From positions 4,588,001 to 4,652,000 of the forward strand of contig NZ_CP107964.1 of assembly GCF_041434935.1 (NCBI RefSeq): DNA of 64,000 bases. Direction: 5' to 3'. The DNA is from Kitasatospora sp. NBC_00374. GTDB taxonomy: Bacteria; Actinomycetota; Actinomycetes; Streptomycetales; Streptomycetaceae. Under the pieces are notes generated by a model. That model was not told the DNA's origin. It ran no database searches and worked only from the letters and a program-made list of their open reading frames with translations. Below, piece by piece: positions 7,560-16,901 of this stretch (its first letter is position 1; every line of letters begins with the position of its first letter). The position numbers and the translations under genes are program-made.

Positions 7560-9512
7560 TCAGGCCCGGTGCTCCCCCGGCGCGGTGTCGTCCGGGGCCT
7601 CGCGGCGGTCCAGCAGGACCTGCCGGATCCGGGACAGCCGAAGGGCCAGCTGGATCTCGAAGGCCCGCTCCGGCTTCTGCCAGTCGGGGCCGAGCAGCTC
7701 GCTGATCCGCTCCAGCCGGCGGGCCACCGTGTTGGTGTGGACGTGCAGCCTCTGGGCGGCGTAGGTCGGGCTGTTGCCGGTCTCGAAGTACGCGTTGAGG
7801 GTCCGGGCGAGCTCGGTGAACCGCTGCTGGTCGTAGTCCAGCACGGGCCCGATGGTGGAGTCGACGAAGCCGTCGACGTCGTGGTTGTCGGCCAGCAGCA
7901 CGCCGAAGAAGCCGAGCTCGCGGGCCGAGGCGGAACGGCCGGTGGCGCCGAGCGCGGTCATCGCGTCCAGGCAGCGCAGCGCCTCCTGGTGGCCGTGGAA
8001 GACCGAGGTCGGGTCCAGGGCCGGGCCGGCCGCGCTCACCGTCACCGGGTGGCCGAGCAGCGGCGTGAGCTCCTCCGTCACCGCGCGGGCGGCGGCGCTC
8101 GGGTCGGTGCCCGGCAGCAGCAGGACGGCCAGACCGTCCTGGACGCGCTTGAGTCCGCTCATCCGGTGGGCGTACAGCGAGGCCCAGGTGGCGACCTTGC
8201 CCTGCGCCTCGCCCTCCGGCCGGGCCACCACCACGACGTGCGGCTTGCCCAGGTCGATGCCCAGCCGGCGGGCGCGCAGCATCAGCTGCTGCGGCGGGCG
8301 CTGGGGGTTGGCGAGCAGCTCGTCCAGCAGCTCGTCACGGACGTGGCCCACGGCGATCGCCGTGCGGCTGTTCTCCAGCAGCAGCGGTATCGCGACGGCC
8401 TGGGCCACCACCCGGGTGAGCTCTTCGCCGCGGTCGGCCAGCGGCGAGTCGGTGCGCAGGAAGAGGGTGCCGAGGCCGACGGTGCCGGCGCTGACCGGTG
8501 CCGCCCAGGTACCGTCGGCGAGCCTGACCGGTCCGCGCGAGGCGTGCGCGTCCATCGCGGCCAGGACCACGGAGTTCTCGTCGCGCTCCGGCATGTCGGA
8601 GGCGGAGGTGAGCACGGTGCCGTCGGCCGCGTAGACCCGGATCGCGCCGCCGAGGCGCTTGCAGACCTCGCGGGTCAGCGAGTGCGGATCGCCGCCGCTC
8701 AGTGCCAGGTCGATCAGCCGGGTGTGCAGCTCGCTCAGTTCGGTGGCCAGCCGGAGTCCGACCTCGGCCTCGGTGCTGTGCTGTTCGAGGTCGGTGACGG
8801 TCGCGCTGGTCTGGTCGAGCAGCTGGGCCTTCTCGATCGCCACGCCGGCCAGGTCGCCGAGCGAGCTCATCAGGGCGATCTCGTCGGTGGTGAAGTGGCG
8901 CACGTTGCGGTCGGCGACGTAGAGCACCCCGAACGGGTGGTTGCGGTGGCTCAGCGGCACACCCATGATGGCGTGCAGGCCCTCGGCGCGGACGGTCTCG
9001 TCGATCGCCTGGTTGTGGGCGATCCGCTCGTCCGACAGGTAGTCAGGAGTCCAGAACGGTGCGGGGTTGGCCAGCACGCTGCTGCCGAGGCCGGCGCCGT
9101 CGGGCAGGCGCAGGCCCACGCTGAGCGTCGAGGTGTGGCCGTCGGAGGTGCGGACGTAGATGTAGCCCTGCTGGGCGTCGGGAAAGCTGATGTACGACAT
9201 GTCGACACCGAGCAGCAGCCGGGCCCGACGGGTGATCACCTTCAGCAGGGTGTCCAGGTCGTAGGGCATGGCGAGGTCCCGGGCCGTGTCGACCAGGGCG
9301 GACAGGCCCGCCTCGCGCTGCTGACGGCGTCTGGACTGGGAACGTATGCTCAGACCCAGCTGTTTCAGCCGTTCGAGCCGCTCCAGCTCCTCACCGGTGG
9401 TGCCCCGTAGCCGGGCCTCCTCCACCAGGTCCTCGAACTGCTGGGCCGGCGCCTCGCTGGCCAGGTATTCGAGGACGCTGAATGCGGCCGCCTCGGTACG
9501 CCCCTGCAACAC
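7560..9512 (-). CDS. GAF domain / PucR-type transcriptional regulator
   Basis: A 650-aa regulator. A GAF sensor domain spans about residues 70-230. A linker of helices follows, and the C-terminal PucR/CdaR helix-turn-helix lies at about residues 580-620 (AAQRLHVHTNTVARRLERI). I chose the GTG at 9512 because GGGGAGG lies upstream; an in-frame TTG at 9536 is weaker. It converges with the transposase-like gene 7 bp away. It is divergent from the methyltransferase operon, so it is a strong candidate pathway-specific activator of the core genes. The GAF domain may sense a small molecule. Confidence 0.8.
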   Translation of the reverse strand: MLQGRTEAAAFSVLEYLASEAPAQQFEDLVEEARLRGTTGEELERLERLKQLGLSIRSQSRRRQQREAGLSALVDTARDLAMPYDLDTLLKVITRRARLLLGVDMSYISFPDAQQGYIYVRTSDGHTSTLSVGLRLPDGAGLGSSVLANPAPFWTPDYLSDERIAHNQAIDETVRAEGLHAIMGVPLSHRNHPFGVLYVADRNVRHFTTDEIALMSSLGDLAGVAIEKAQLLDQTSATVTDLEQHSTEAEVGLRLATELSELHTRLIDLALSGGDPHSLTREVCKRLGGAIRVYAADGTVLTSASDMPERDENSVVLAAMDAHASRGPVRLADGTWAAPVSAGTVGLGTLFLRTDSPLADRGEELTRVVAQAVAIPLLLENSRTAIAVGHVRDELLDELLANPQRPPQQLMLRARRLGIDLGKPHVVVVARPEGEAQGKVATWASLYAHRMSGLKRVQDGLAVLLLPGTDPSAAARAVTEELTPLLGHPVTVSAAGPALDPTSVFHGHQEALRCLDAMTALGATGRSASARELGFFGVLLADNHDVDGFVDSTIGPVLDYDQQRFTELARTLNAYFETGNSPTYAAQRLHVHTNTVARRLERISELLGPDWQKPERAFEIQLALRLSRIRQVLLDRREAPDDTAPGEHRA

Positions 9513-9705
9513 CGATCCTCCCCACCTCTCCCCCAATTGCGGTCATTCAGTGTGACGGCCCGCATACCGGAAGGTATGTGCAGGCCGAGCTCTTCGTCAA
9601 CCGTGGGTCAAGTTGGGAGGGGGTATGTGGCGCGCCCACTGGTGCCCCGGCCACCGCCATTCGTCACCCGGTGTGTTGCCGGATCACCTTTCGCTGTCAG
9701 TGCCC

Positions 9706-9723
9706 CTTGAGTGAGGCTTGAGT
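9706..9723 (+). promoter_or_regulatory. Direct repeat CTTGAGT x2, 11-bp period
   Basis: Two identical heptamers start at 9706 and 9717, 55-70 bp before the methyltransferase start. Heptamers with 11-bp period are the usual layout of SARP activator sites. No SARP gene is in the window, so the PucR protein is an alternative binder. Confidence 0.4.
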
Positions 9724-9776
9724 CGCCCGAGAGCAGTGGGGCGGGAATCGGCCGGTGAGCTTATGAGGGGAAGCTG

Positions 9777-10544
9777 ATGCTGGAGGTCACGGACTACAGG
9801 CGCTCGTTGGAGCGGAGCCGGATGTCGCGGATGCGACAGGACGGGCGCTCGACGTTCCTGCTCCACCAGCGCGAGTGGGACCTGCTGGAAGGGGTGTTCG
9901 CCCCGGCCGACTCGCCGTCCACCGGGATCGCCCTGGATCTCCTCGGCCTGTCCTGCGGGCTGCCCGGCGGCCGGATCGACTCCCTGCTGGAGATCGGCTG
10001 CGGCGCCGGCGTGATCGCGGTGGCCGCGGCGCTGGCGGGCTGCGAGCGCGTGGTCGCCTCCGACATCAACCCGGCGGCGGTGCGCAACACCGAACTGAAC
10101 GCCGCCCGGCACGACATGGCCGGCCGGGTCCGCGCGGTGCACAGCGACCTGTTCGAGGCGCTCGACCCGGAGGAACGCTTCGACACCATCTTCTGGAGCT
10201 CCAACTACGTCATGGCTCCGGAGGGTTACCGCTACGAGCACATGCACGAGCGGGCCTACGTCGACCCCGGCTACGCCGCGCACCGCCGGTTCCTGGCCGA
10301 GGCGCCGAACCGGCTGCGCCCGGGCGGCCGGGTCCTGCTGCACTTCAGCACCAGAGGCGACGTGCTCAGCCTGCTGAGACTCGCCGGCCAGTCGGGCCGT
10401 GGTCTGCGGATGGTGCGCACGATGACGATCCAGGAGGGCGCGTGCGAGGTCGAGCACATGCTGCTGGAGGTCACCGCCCCGCCGCAGCGCGAGATCGTCG
10501 TGCCGCGTCCGCGCTCGGCCGAGCGGGAGCGTGAGCGGCTGTGA
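9777..10544 (+). CDS. Class I SAM-dependent methyltransferase
   Basis: A 255-aa Rossmann methyltransferase. Motif I is LEIGCGAGVIAVAAALAGC (about residues 76-94), the acidic loop is ASDINPAAVRNTELN, and the catalytic-region motif reads FDTIFWSSNYV instead of the NPPY of N-methyltransferases. The ATG has GAGGGG 6 bp upstream. It is the first gene of the core rightward operon and overlaps the next gene by GTGA. By position it probably methylates a hydroxyl, amine or carboxyl of the aromatic product. The SSNYV variant argues against a protein-glutamine or DNA-adenine methylase. Confidence 0.75.
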   Translation: MLEVTDYRRSLERSRMSRMRQDGRSTFLLHQREWDLLEGVFAPADSPSTGIALDLLGLSCGLPGGRIDSLLEIGCGAGVIAVAAALAGCERVVASDINPAAVRNTELNAARHDMAGRVRAVHSDLFEALDPEERFDTIFWSSNYVMAPEGYRYEHMHERAYVDPGYAAHRRFLAEAPNRLRPGGRVLLHFSTRGDVLSLLRLAGQSGRGLRMVRTMTIQEGACEVEHMLLEVTAPPQREIVVPRPRSAERERERL

Positions 10545-12706
10545 AGTCTGGGAAGAGCGTGCGCACTCTGCTGATAGACAATTACGATTCCTTCACATTC
10601 AACCTCTTTCATTACCTGGCCGAGGTGAACGGCCAGGAGCCCGTCGTGGTGGTCAACGACGACCCGACCTGGCGCTACGAGCAGCTCGACGGCTTCGACG
10701 CCGTGGTCATCTCCCCCGGCCCCGGCAGCCCCGAGCGGGAGGCCGACTTCGGGATCTGCGCGGAGATCCTGGCCAAGGGGGAACTGCCCACCCTCGGGGT
10801 CTGCCTCGGCCACCAGGGGATCGCCGCCCTGCACGGCGGCCGGGTCGAACGCGCCCCGGAGCCCTTCCACGGCCGGGTCTCGCCGGTCACCCACGACGGC
10901 ACCGGCCTGTTCGAGGGCCTGCCCTCACCGCTGGACGCCGTCCGCTACCACTCCTTGACCGTGGACCAACTGTCCCCGCTGCTGGAGGCCACCGCCTGGA
11001 CCGCGGACGGCGTGCTGATGGGCCTGCGCCACCGTGACCTGCCGCTCTGGGGCGTGCAGTTCCACCCCGAGTCGATCGGCGGCGACGACGGCCGCCGCCT
11101 GCTCGCCAACTTCCTGCGGATGGCCGCCGACCACAACCGCCGGCACGGCCGGGCGCCGCGCCCGGCCGAGCGCGAACTGCCCGTCCCGGACGACCGCTTC
11201 CTGCCGCGCCGCGCGCTGAAGGTGCTCAGCCGCACCCTGCCCACCCGCTGGGACGACGAGGTGGCCTTCGACCGCCTGTTCCGCGGCGGCCCCTACGCCT
11301 ACTGGCTGGACAGCAGCAGGCCGGACGAGGGCGCGGGCCGCTTCTCCGTGATGGGCGACGCCTCCGGGCCGCTGGGCCGGGTGGCCGTGGCCGACGTCGA
11401 GCACGGCACCGTCACCGTCCACTCGCCGACCGGCACCGAGGTGGTCGCCGGCCCCTTCCTGGACTGGCTGGACCGCGACCTGCGCAGCCTGCGGACCGAA
11501 CTGCCGGACCTCCCCTGCGAGTTCGCCCTGGGCTGGGTCGGCTACCTCGGCTACGAGCTCAAGGCCGAGTGCGGCGGCGACCGGGCGCACCGCTCGGACA
11601 CCCCCGACGCCGTGCTCGCCTTCAGCGGCCGGGCCCTGGTGCTCGACCACGCCACCGGCACCAGCCACCTGCTGGCCCTCGCCGAGGAGGGCGACGAGGC
11701 GCGGGCGCAGGCCTGGCTCGACCTGGCCGGCGAACGGCTGGCCCTCACCGAGGGTCGCCGGCTGCACCTGGCCGGCCCGCCGCTGCCCTTCGGGCCGCTG
11801 CGGGCGCGCCACGACCGGCCGGCCTACCTCGGCCTGGTCGACGCCTGCCTGCGGGAGATCGACGCCGGCGAGAGCTACGAGGTCTGCCTGACCAACATGC
11901 TGGAGGCGGCCGGGCCGCTGGACCCCTGGGAGGGCTACCGCTACCTGCGCCGGATCAGCCCGGCGCCGTACGCCGCGCTGCTCTCCTTCGGGGACCTCGC
12001 CGTGCTGTCCACCTCGCCGGAGCGCTTCCTGCGGGTGGACCGGGACGGCCTGGCCGAGTCCCGCCCGATCAAGGGGACCAGGCCGCGGGGCGCCACCCAC
12101 CGGGAGGACCGGGAGCTGGTCGCCGAGCTGCTGAGCAGCGAGAAGGACCGGGCCGAGAACCTGATGATCGTGGACCTGGTCCGCAACGACCTCGGCCGGT
12201 GCGCCGAGATCGGGTCCGTCCGGGCCACCGAGCTGTTCACGGTCGAGTCCTACGCCAAGGCGCACCAGCTGGTCAGCGTGGTGCAGGCGCAACTGCGGCC
12301 GCGGGAGAGTGCGGTGAGCTGTGTGCGGGCCGCGTTCCCGCCCGGTTCGATGACCGGTGCGCCCAAGCGGCGGACCATGCAGATCATCGACCGGCTGGAG
12401 CAGGGCCCTCGCGGCGTCTACTCCGGGGCGATCGGCTACTTCTCGCTGAACGGCGCGGCCGACCTGAGCGTGGTGATCCGCACGGTGGTGGCCACCCCGG
12501 GCCGGGTCCGGTACGGCGTCGGCGGGGCGGTCATCGCGCTGTCCGACCCCGAGGGGGAGTTCCTGGAGACCGCGGTGAAGGCGGTCCCGATGGTCGCGCT
12601 GGCCGGGACGGAGTTCCCGACCGGACGTCAGTTCACCGATCGCGGTGCGCAGCGGAGCCCGTCCCGGGTGGAGCGCCGGGACACAGCCGTGGAGCCGGTG
12701 CACTGA
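10541..12706 (+). CDS. pabAB: Fused aminodeoxychorismate synthase (PabA-PabB)
   Basis: A 721-aa fusion. Residues about 7-200 are a glutamine amidotransferase (catalytic Cys in GVCLGHQG near residue 88, His/Glu in QFHPES near 174). Residues about 220-710 are a chorismate-binding domain. The motif RPIKGT (near residue 508) carries the Lys typical of aminodeoxychorismate synthase; anthranilate synthases have PIAGT. The product would be 4-amino-4-deoxychorismate. No ADC lyase or PAPA-type mutase is seen in the window, so PabC elsewhere may make p-aminobenzoate. The start GTG at 10541 overlaps the methyltransferase stop; a GTG at 10559 is an alternative. The 3' end overlaps the convergent transaldolase gene by 74 bp. 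Confidence 0.88.
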   Translation: MKSGKSVRTLLIDNYDSFTFNLFHYLAEVNGQEPVVVVNDDPTWRYEQLDGFDAVVISPGPGSPEREADFGICAEILAKGELPTLGVCLGHQGIAALHGGRVERAPEPFHGRVSPVTHDGTGLFEGLPSPLDAVRYHSLTVDQLSPLLEATAWTADGVLMGLRHRDLPLWGVQFHPESIGGDDGRRLLANFLRMAADHNRRHGRAPRPAERELPVPDDRFLPRRALKVLSRTLPTRWDDEVAFDRLFRGGPYAYWLDSSRPDEGAGRFSVMGDASGPLGRVAVADVEHGTVTVHSPTGTEVVAGPFLDWLDRDLRSLRTELPDLPCEFALGWVGYLGYELKAECGGDRAHRSDTPDAVLAFSGRALVLDHATGTSHLLALAEEGDEARAQAWLDLAGERLALTEGRRLHLAGPPLPFGPLRARHDRPAYLGLVDACLREIDAGESYEVCLTNMLEAAGPLDPWEGYRYLRRISPAPYAALLSFGDLAVLSTSPERFLRVDRDGLAESRPIKGTRPRGATHREDRELVAELLSSEKDRAENLMIVDLVRNDLGRCAEIGSVRATELFTVESYAKAHQLVSVVQAQLRPRESAVSCVRAAFPPGSMTGAPKRRTMQIIDRLEQGPRGVYSGAIGYFSLNGAADLSVVIRTVVATPGRVRYGVGGAVIALSDPEGEFLETAVKAVPMVALAGTEFPTGRQFTDRGAQRSPSRVERRDTAVEPVH

Positions 12707-13952
12707 CCGAGACCATCCGCAGCTGCTCGGCGATCGAGGTGCGCAGCAGCAGCCAGGAGTCGACCAGGCGGGGGACGCTCTCGGTCTCCAGCCTGCGGAC
12801 CACCGCGTCGTAGGAGATGCCGAGCCGGCCGAGGCGGTCCAGGACCTTCTGGGCCGCCTCGTGCTGGCCCATCAGGGTGTCGCCGCGCAGCCGGCTGTGC
12901 CGGGCGGCCTGGTCCAGGGTGCTCGGGGACATCGCGTTCACGGTGCCCCAGGAGACCAGGGACTCCACGTAGCCGGTGCCGGGGCCGACCCGGCCGGCGG
13001 CCGCGGTGGTGTCGGTCCACATCAGCCGCTGCGGGCGGGCCCCGGCGGCGCGCAGGGTGCGCCAGCGCTCGCCGCCCAGGTGCTCCTCGTAGACCCGGTA
13101 CAGCAGCCGGGCCGCGGCGAGGGCGGCCTGTCCGAGCAGGGAGCGGGCGTCCTCGCTGCCGAGCTCGCCGAGCAGGCCGTCCACCTCGTGGTCGACCCGG
13201 CCGACCGGGAGCGAGGCCACCGAGGCGATGACGGCCAGCCGGCGGTCGGCCGCGTGGGCGATCTCCAGGCCGTCGAAGTAGGCGTCCACCACCTGGGTGT
13301 AGCGGGCCACCGAGTAGATCTCGGTGGCGTGCACGCCGATCCCCAGGCCGATGCAGTCGCGGATGGCGGCGAGCCCGGCCGCGGTGGCCGGGATCTTCAC
13401 CAGGGCGTTCGGACGGCCGACGGCCCGGGCGAGCTCGGCGGCCTCGGTGACGGTGGCCGCCGCGTCGTGGGCCAGCCGCGGGTCGAGGTCCATCGACACC
13501 AGCCCGTCGTAGCCGTGCGTCGACTCGAAGACCTCGCGCAGCTCCTCGCAGGCCAGCCGGAGGTCCTGGACCGAGGCGGCCCACAGTGCGCCGTCCACGG
13601 AGACCCGGTGGTGGGCGAGCCGCAGCAGCTGGTCCCGGTAGGCGGTGCCGTGGACGAGGGCGTCGGCCAGCGCCGCCGGGTCCGAGGTCGCGCCGCGGAC
13701 TCCGGTCTCGTCGACCAGCCGGGTCAGGGCGCCGGAGGCCAGCAGCCCGCGGTGGATGCCGTCCAGCCAGGGCGAGACGCCCTCCGCGACCAGCTGCCTC
13801 AGATGGCCGTGATTCGCTGGTGCCAGCGGCAATTCTTTCAAGGCTGGATCACTGCTCCCAGTCCGGTCCCGCAGTCCCGTAATGCGGTACTCCCGGGTCG
13901 AGGATAAGCGGCCATTTGCCGTCCCTTGGTGGGCTTCGGAATTCCTTGTCAT
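12633..13952 (-). CDS. tal: Transaldolase
   Basis: A 439-aa transaldolase of the longer bacterial type. It has GVSPWLDGIHRG near the N-terminus, the GATSDPAALADAL segment and the Schiff-base Lys in ALVKIPAT. Conserved MWTDTT and SWGTVNAMSP segments follow. Transaldolase interconverts sedoheptulose-7-P and erythrose-4-P. In a cluster with a DAHP synthase it probably boosts erythrose-4-P for the shikimate pathway. The ATG at 13952 has no clear ribosome-binding site, so the true start may lie up to 40 codons inside. It is divergent from the WrbA-like gene, and its C-terminal tail overlaps pabAB. Confidence 0.88.
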   Translation of the reverse strand: MTRNSEAHQGTANGRLSSTREYRITGLRDRTGSSDPALKELPLAPANHGHLRQLVAEGVSPWLDGIHRGLLASGALTRLVDETGVRGATSDPAALADALVHGTAYRDQLLRLAHHRVSVDGALWAASVQDLRLACEELREVFESTHGYDGLVSMDLDPRLAHDAAATVTEAAELARAVGRPNALVKIPATAAGLAAIRDCIGLGIGVHATEIYSVARYTQVVDAYFDGLEIAHAADRRLAVIASVASLPVGRVDHEVDGLLGELGSEDARSLLGQAALAAARLLYRVYEEHLGGERWRTLRAAGARPQRLMWTDTTAAAGRVGPGTGYVESLVSWGTVNAMSPSTLDQAARHSRLRGDTLMGQHEAAQKVLDRLGRLGISYDAVVRRLETESVPRLVDSWLLLRTSIAEQLRMVSVSAPAPRLCPGAPPGTGSAAHRDR

Positions 13953-14098
13953 GTTCTAACCGGGGCCGATAGTTCCAGTTCGACCTGATGGAGTATCGGT
14001 CACCTGACGAAGTGACCCGTACGGCGTTGGCCGCTTCCGCCGGGCCGGAACAGGATCGGCAAAACGAGCAGCCACCCGCGTCAGGGAGTACACCGGTC

Positions 14099-14716
14099 AT
14101 GACAAACGTCGCTGTCATCTATTACTCGTCCACCGGAAATGTCCACCGGCTGGCCCGGGCCGCCGCCGAGGCGGCCGAGGCGGCCGGCGCCGAGGTACGT
14201 CTGCGGAGGATCCCCCGGCCCGCCGAGGAGACATTCGTGCCCGGCACCGAGGAGGCCGCGGCCGGCCTGCGGGAGGCGACCGGCGACATCCCGGAGGCCA
14301 CCCTGGACGACCTCGACTGGGCCGACGGGATCCTGTTCGGGTCCCCGGTCCGGTTCGGGCTGCCGGCGCCCGCGGTGATCAGGTTCATCGACACCACCGC
14401 GCCGCTGTCCATCCCCGGCCGTCTCGCCAACAAGGCGGTGTCCGCGTTCACGTCGGGCTCGGCCCCGCACGGCGGCCACGAGACGACCATCCTCGCGCTG
14501 CACAACGCCTTCTGCCACTGGGGTTCGCTGATCGTCGCCAACGGTTCGACCGACCCGGTGCTGTTCCAGCCCAACAACGGCAACCCGTACGGCAGCAGCG
14601 CGGTCTCGCGCAACAAGCCGGGCCAGGTGCACGAGGAGAACCTCGCCGCGATCGCCTACCAGGCGCGCCGGGTCACCGAGGTCGCGGGCGTCGTCCGCGG
14701 TCTCAAGACCGCCTGA
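14099..14716 (+). CDS. WrbA-like flavodoxin / NAD(P)H:quinone reductase
   Basis: A 205-aa flavodoxin-fold protein. It has the FMN phosphate loop YYSSTGNVHRLA at residues 8-19, the GSPVRFG loop and the FTSGSAPHGGHETTIL segment that is hallmark WrbA. The ATG at 14099 has AGGGAG upstream. It begins the rightward operon that continues to 19762. WrbA proteins reduce quinones by two electrons. Here that could protect against, or process, an aminophenol-derived quinone or quinone-imine. Genuine enzymatic use in the pathway is inferred from position. Confidence 0.8.
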   Translation: MTNVAVIYYSSTGNVHRLARAAAEAAEAAGAEVRLRRIPRPAEETFVPGTEEAAAGLREATGDIPEATLDDLDWADGILFGSPVRFGLPAPAVIRFIDTTAPLSIPGRLANKAVSAFTSGSAPHGGHETTILALHNAFCHWGSLIVANGSTDPVLFQPNNGNPYGSSAVSRNKPGQVHEENLAAIAYQARRVTEVAGVVRGLKTA

Positions 14717-14820
14717 CCGCCGCGGGCGCCGACCACCTCGACCCCCCACGCCCCGCACTCCGTTCTGTTCCGGTACCACCCGGGCCGGCGGCGCGGATCC
14801 GCCGTGCCTGCGACCTCACC

Positions 14821-16056
14821 ATGGAGATACCAGTGGACAACGCACTGCTCGACATCGGTTCACACCCCGCACTGCGGGAGTTGGACGACGACCTGCACGA
14901 ACTCACCGCCGCCCGTACCGCACTCCAGCAGCCGCTCTGGGAGGACCGCGACGAACTCGACCGGGTGAAGCAGGCGCTGGCCGCCGGCCCGCCCCTGGTC
15001 AAGGCCGACGACGTCCGCAGACTGCGCTCGCTGCTCGCACAGGTGGCCGACGGCGAGGCACACCTGGTGCAGGCCGGCGACTGCGCCGAGGACCCGGCGG
15101 AGTGCGGCGAGGACTACGTCGCCCGCAAGGCCGGGCTGCTGGACACCCTGGCCGGGGTGCTCAAGATGGCCACCTACAAGCCGGTGGTCCGGGTCGGCCG
15201 GATGGCCGGCCAGTTCGGCAAGCCCCGCTCCAGTCACACCGAGCTGGTCGACGGTCTCGAACTCCCGGTCTACCGCGGGCACATGGTCAACGGGCCGGAG
15301 CCCGTGCCGGGCGCCCGCAGGCCCGACCCGAAGCGCCTGCTGGCCGGCTACCGGGCCGCCGCCCGCGCCATGGGCCACCTCGGCTGGCTCGACCCCGCCC
15401 AGCGCTCCACCATCTGCCCGCCGGTGTGGACCAGCCACGAGGCCCTGCTGCTCGACTACGAGCTGCCGATGGTCCGGCGCGACGAGAACGGCAGCCTGCT
15501 GCTCGCCTCCACACACTTCCCGTGGATCGGCGAGCGCACCCGTCAGGTGGACGGGGCGCACGTCGCCCTGCTCGCCCGGGTGGTCAACCCGGTCGCCTGC
15601 AAGGTCGGCCCGGGCATGTCCGCCGACGAGCTGCTGACCCTGTGCCAGATCCTCGACCCCGACCGGGAGCCCGGCCGGCTCACCCTGATCGCCCGGATGG
15701 GCGCGCAGGCCGTCACCGACCGCCTGCCCGCCCTGGTCCGCGCCGTCCGGGCGGCCGGACACCCGGTCATCTGGCTCACCGACCCGATGCACGGCAACAC
15801 CGTCACCGCGCCCGGCGGTCTGAAGACCCGCCTGCTGGAGACCGTGGTCCGCGAGGTCGAGGGCTTCCAGCAGTCCGTCCTCGCCGGCGGCGGCATCGCC
15901 GGCGGTCTGCACCTGGAGACCACCCCGGACGACGTCACCGAGTGCGTCGCCGACGCCGGCGCGGTCGGCGGGGTCGGCGAGAGGTACACGAGTTTCTGCG
16001 ACCCGCGGCTCAATCCGGTCCAGGCCATGTCCGTGGTCCTGGCCTGGCAGGGCTGA
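14821..16056 (+). CDS. Class II DAHP synthase (PhzC-like)
   Basis: A 411-aa 3-deoxy-D-arabino-heptulosonate-7-phosphate synthase of the plant/actinobacterial class II. It shows the metal-Cys segment AGDCAEDPAECG, GRMAGQFGKPRS, ARVVNPVACKVGP, and the metal ligands in DPMHGNT and FCDPRLNP. It joins erythrose-4-P and PEP, committing carbon to chorismate. Its place directly before PhzE/PhzD/EntA-type genes marks it as a dedicated precursor-supply enzyme, like PhzC in phenazine clusters. There is a 104-bp gap to the upstream WrbA-like gene and 74 bp to the next gene. Confidence 0.92.
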   Translation: MEIPVDNALLDIGSHPALRELDDDLHELTAARTALQQPLWEDRDELDRVKQALAAGPPLVKADDVRRLRSLLAQVADGEAHLVQAGDCAEDPAECGEDYVARKAGLLDTLAGVLKMATYKPVVRVGRMAGQFGKPRSSHTELVDGLELPVYRGHMVNGPEPVPGARRPDPKRLLAGYRAAARAMGHLGWLDPAQRSTICPPVWTSHEALLLDYELPMVRRDENGSLLLASTHFPWIGERTRQVDGAHVALLARVVNPVACKVGPGMSADELLTLCQILDPDREPGRLTLIARMGAQAVTDRLPALVRAVRAAGHPVIWLTDPMHGNTVTAPGGLKTRLLETVVREVEGFQQSVLAGGGIAGGLHLETTPDDVTECVADAGAVGGVGERYTSFCDPRLNPVQAMSVVLAWQG

Positions 16057-16130
16057 CGACGGATCGCGGACATCCCCAACCACACCAGCCGGCCCGCGAG
16101 ACGGGACCGGCACGTAGGGAGGTCCGACCC

Positions 16131-16901
16131 ATGGAGAACAAGGTAGCCCTGGTGACCGGGGCGGCCGGCGGCATAGGCGCCGCCGTCGCCCGGGCCCTGG
16201 GCCGACGCGGCGTCCTGGTGGCCGCCGTGGACCGGGACGCCGACCGGCTCGCCGAGCTCGTCGAGAAGCTGGCCGCCGACGGCATCCACGCCGAGGCCTG
16301 CCCCGCCGACGTCACCGACTCCGCCTCGGTCGAGGCGGTGGTCGAGCAGATCGAACAGCGGCTCGGCCCGATCGAGTACCTGGTCAACGCGGCCGGTGTG
16401 CTGCGCCTCGGCGAGGTGCGCACCTTCAGCGACGAGGACTGGCGGACCACCTTCGCGGTCAACGCGAACGGGGTCTTCCACACCTCCCGCGCCGTGGTCA
16501 ACCGGATGGTGCCGCGGGGGCGGGGAGCGATCGTCACGGTCGCCTCCAACGCCGCCGTCACCCCCCGCAGCGAGATGGCCGCCTACGCGGCCTCCAAGGC
16601 CGCGGCCACGCTCTTCACCAAGAGCCTCGGCCTGGAGGTCGCCCGGCACGGCATCCGCTGCAACCTGGTCGCCCCCGGATCGACCGACACCCCGATGCTC
16701 AGCTCGATGTGGCAGGACGACACCGGGCGCACCAACACCATCGAGGGCCGGCCCGACGCGTACCGGGTCGGAATCCCGCTGCGCAAGCTGGCCGCGCCCG
16801 CGGACGTCGCCAACGCCGTCGTCTTCCTGCTCTCGGACGAGGCGGGCCACATCACCCTGCACGACCTGACCGTGGACGGAGGCGCGAGTCTCGGTGCCTA
16901 G
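16131..16901 (+). CDS. EntA/DhbA-like dihydro-aromatic dehydrogenase (SDR)
   Basis: A 256-aa classical SDR. It has TGAAGGIG (residues 9-16), NAAG, a Ser and YAASK catalytic set, and CNLVAPGSTDTPM. The C-terminal AGHITLHDLTVDGG is characteristic of 2,3-dihydro-2,3-dihydroxybenzoate dehydrogenases. The next two genes are PhzD and PhzE, so the substrate should be the amino analogue, trans-2,3-dihydro-3-hydroxyanthranilate (DHHA), giving 3-hydroxyanthranilate. This chorismate-based route to 3-hydroxyanthranilate is established in calcimycin- and benzoxazole-type pathways. It overlaps phzD by 8 bp. Confidence 0.85.
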   Translation: MENKVALVTGAAGGIGAAVARALGRRGVLVAAVDRDADRLAELVEKLAADGIHAEACPADVTDSASVEAVVEQIEQRLGPIEYLVNAAGVLRLGEVRTFSDEDWRTTFAVNANGVFHTSRAVVNRMVPRGRGAIVTVASNAAVTPRSEMAAYAASKAAATLFTKSLGLEVARHGIRCNLVAPGSTDTPMLSSMWQDDTGRTNTIEGRPDAYRVGIPLRKLAAPADVANAVVFLLSDEAGHITLHDLTVDGGASLGA

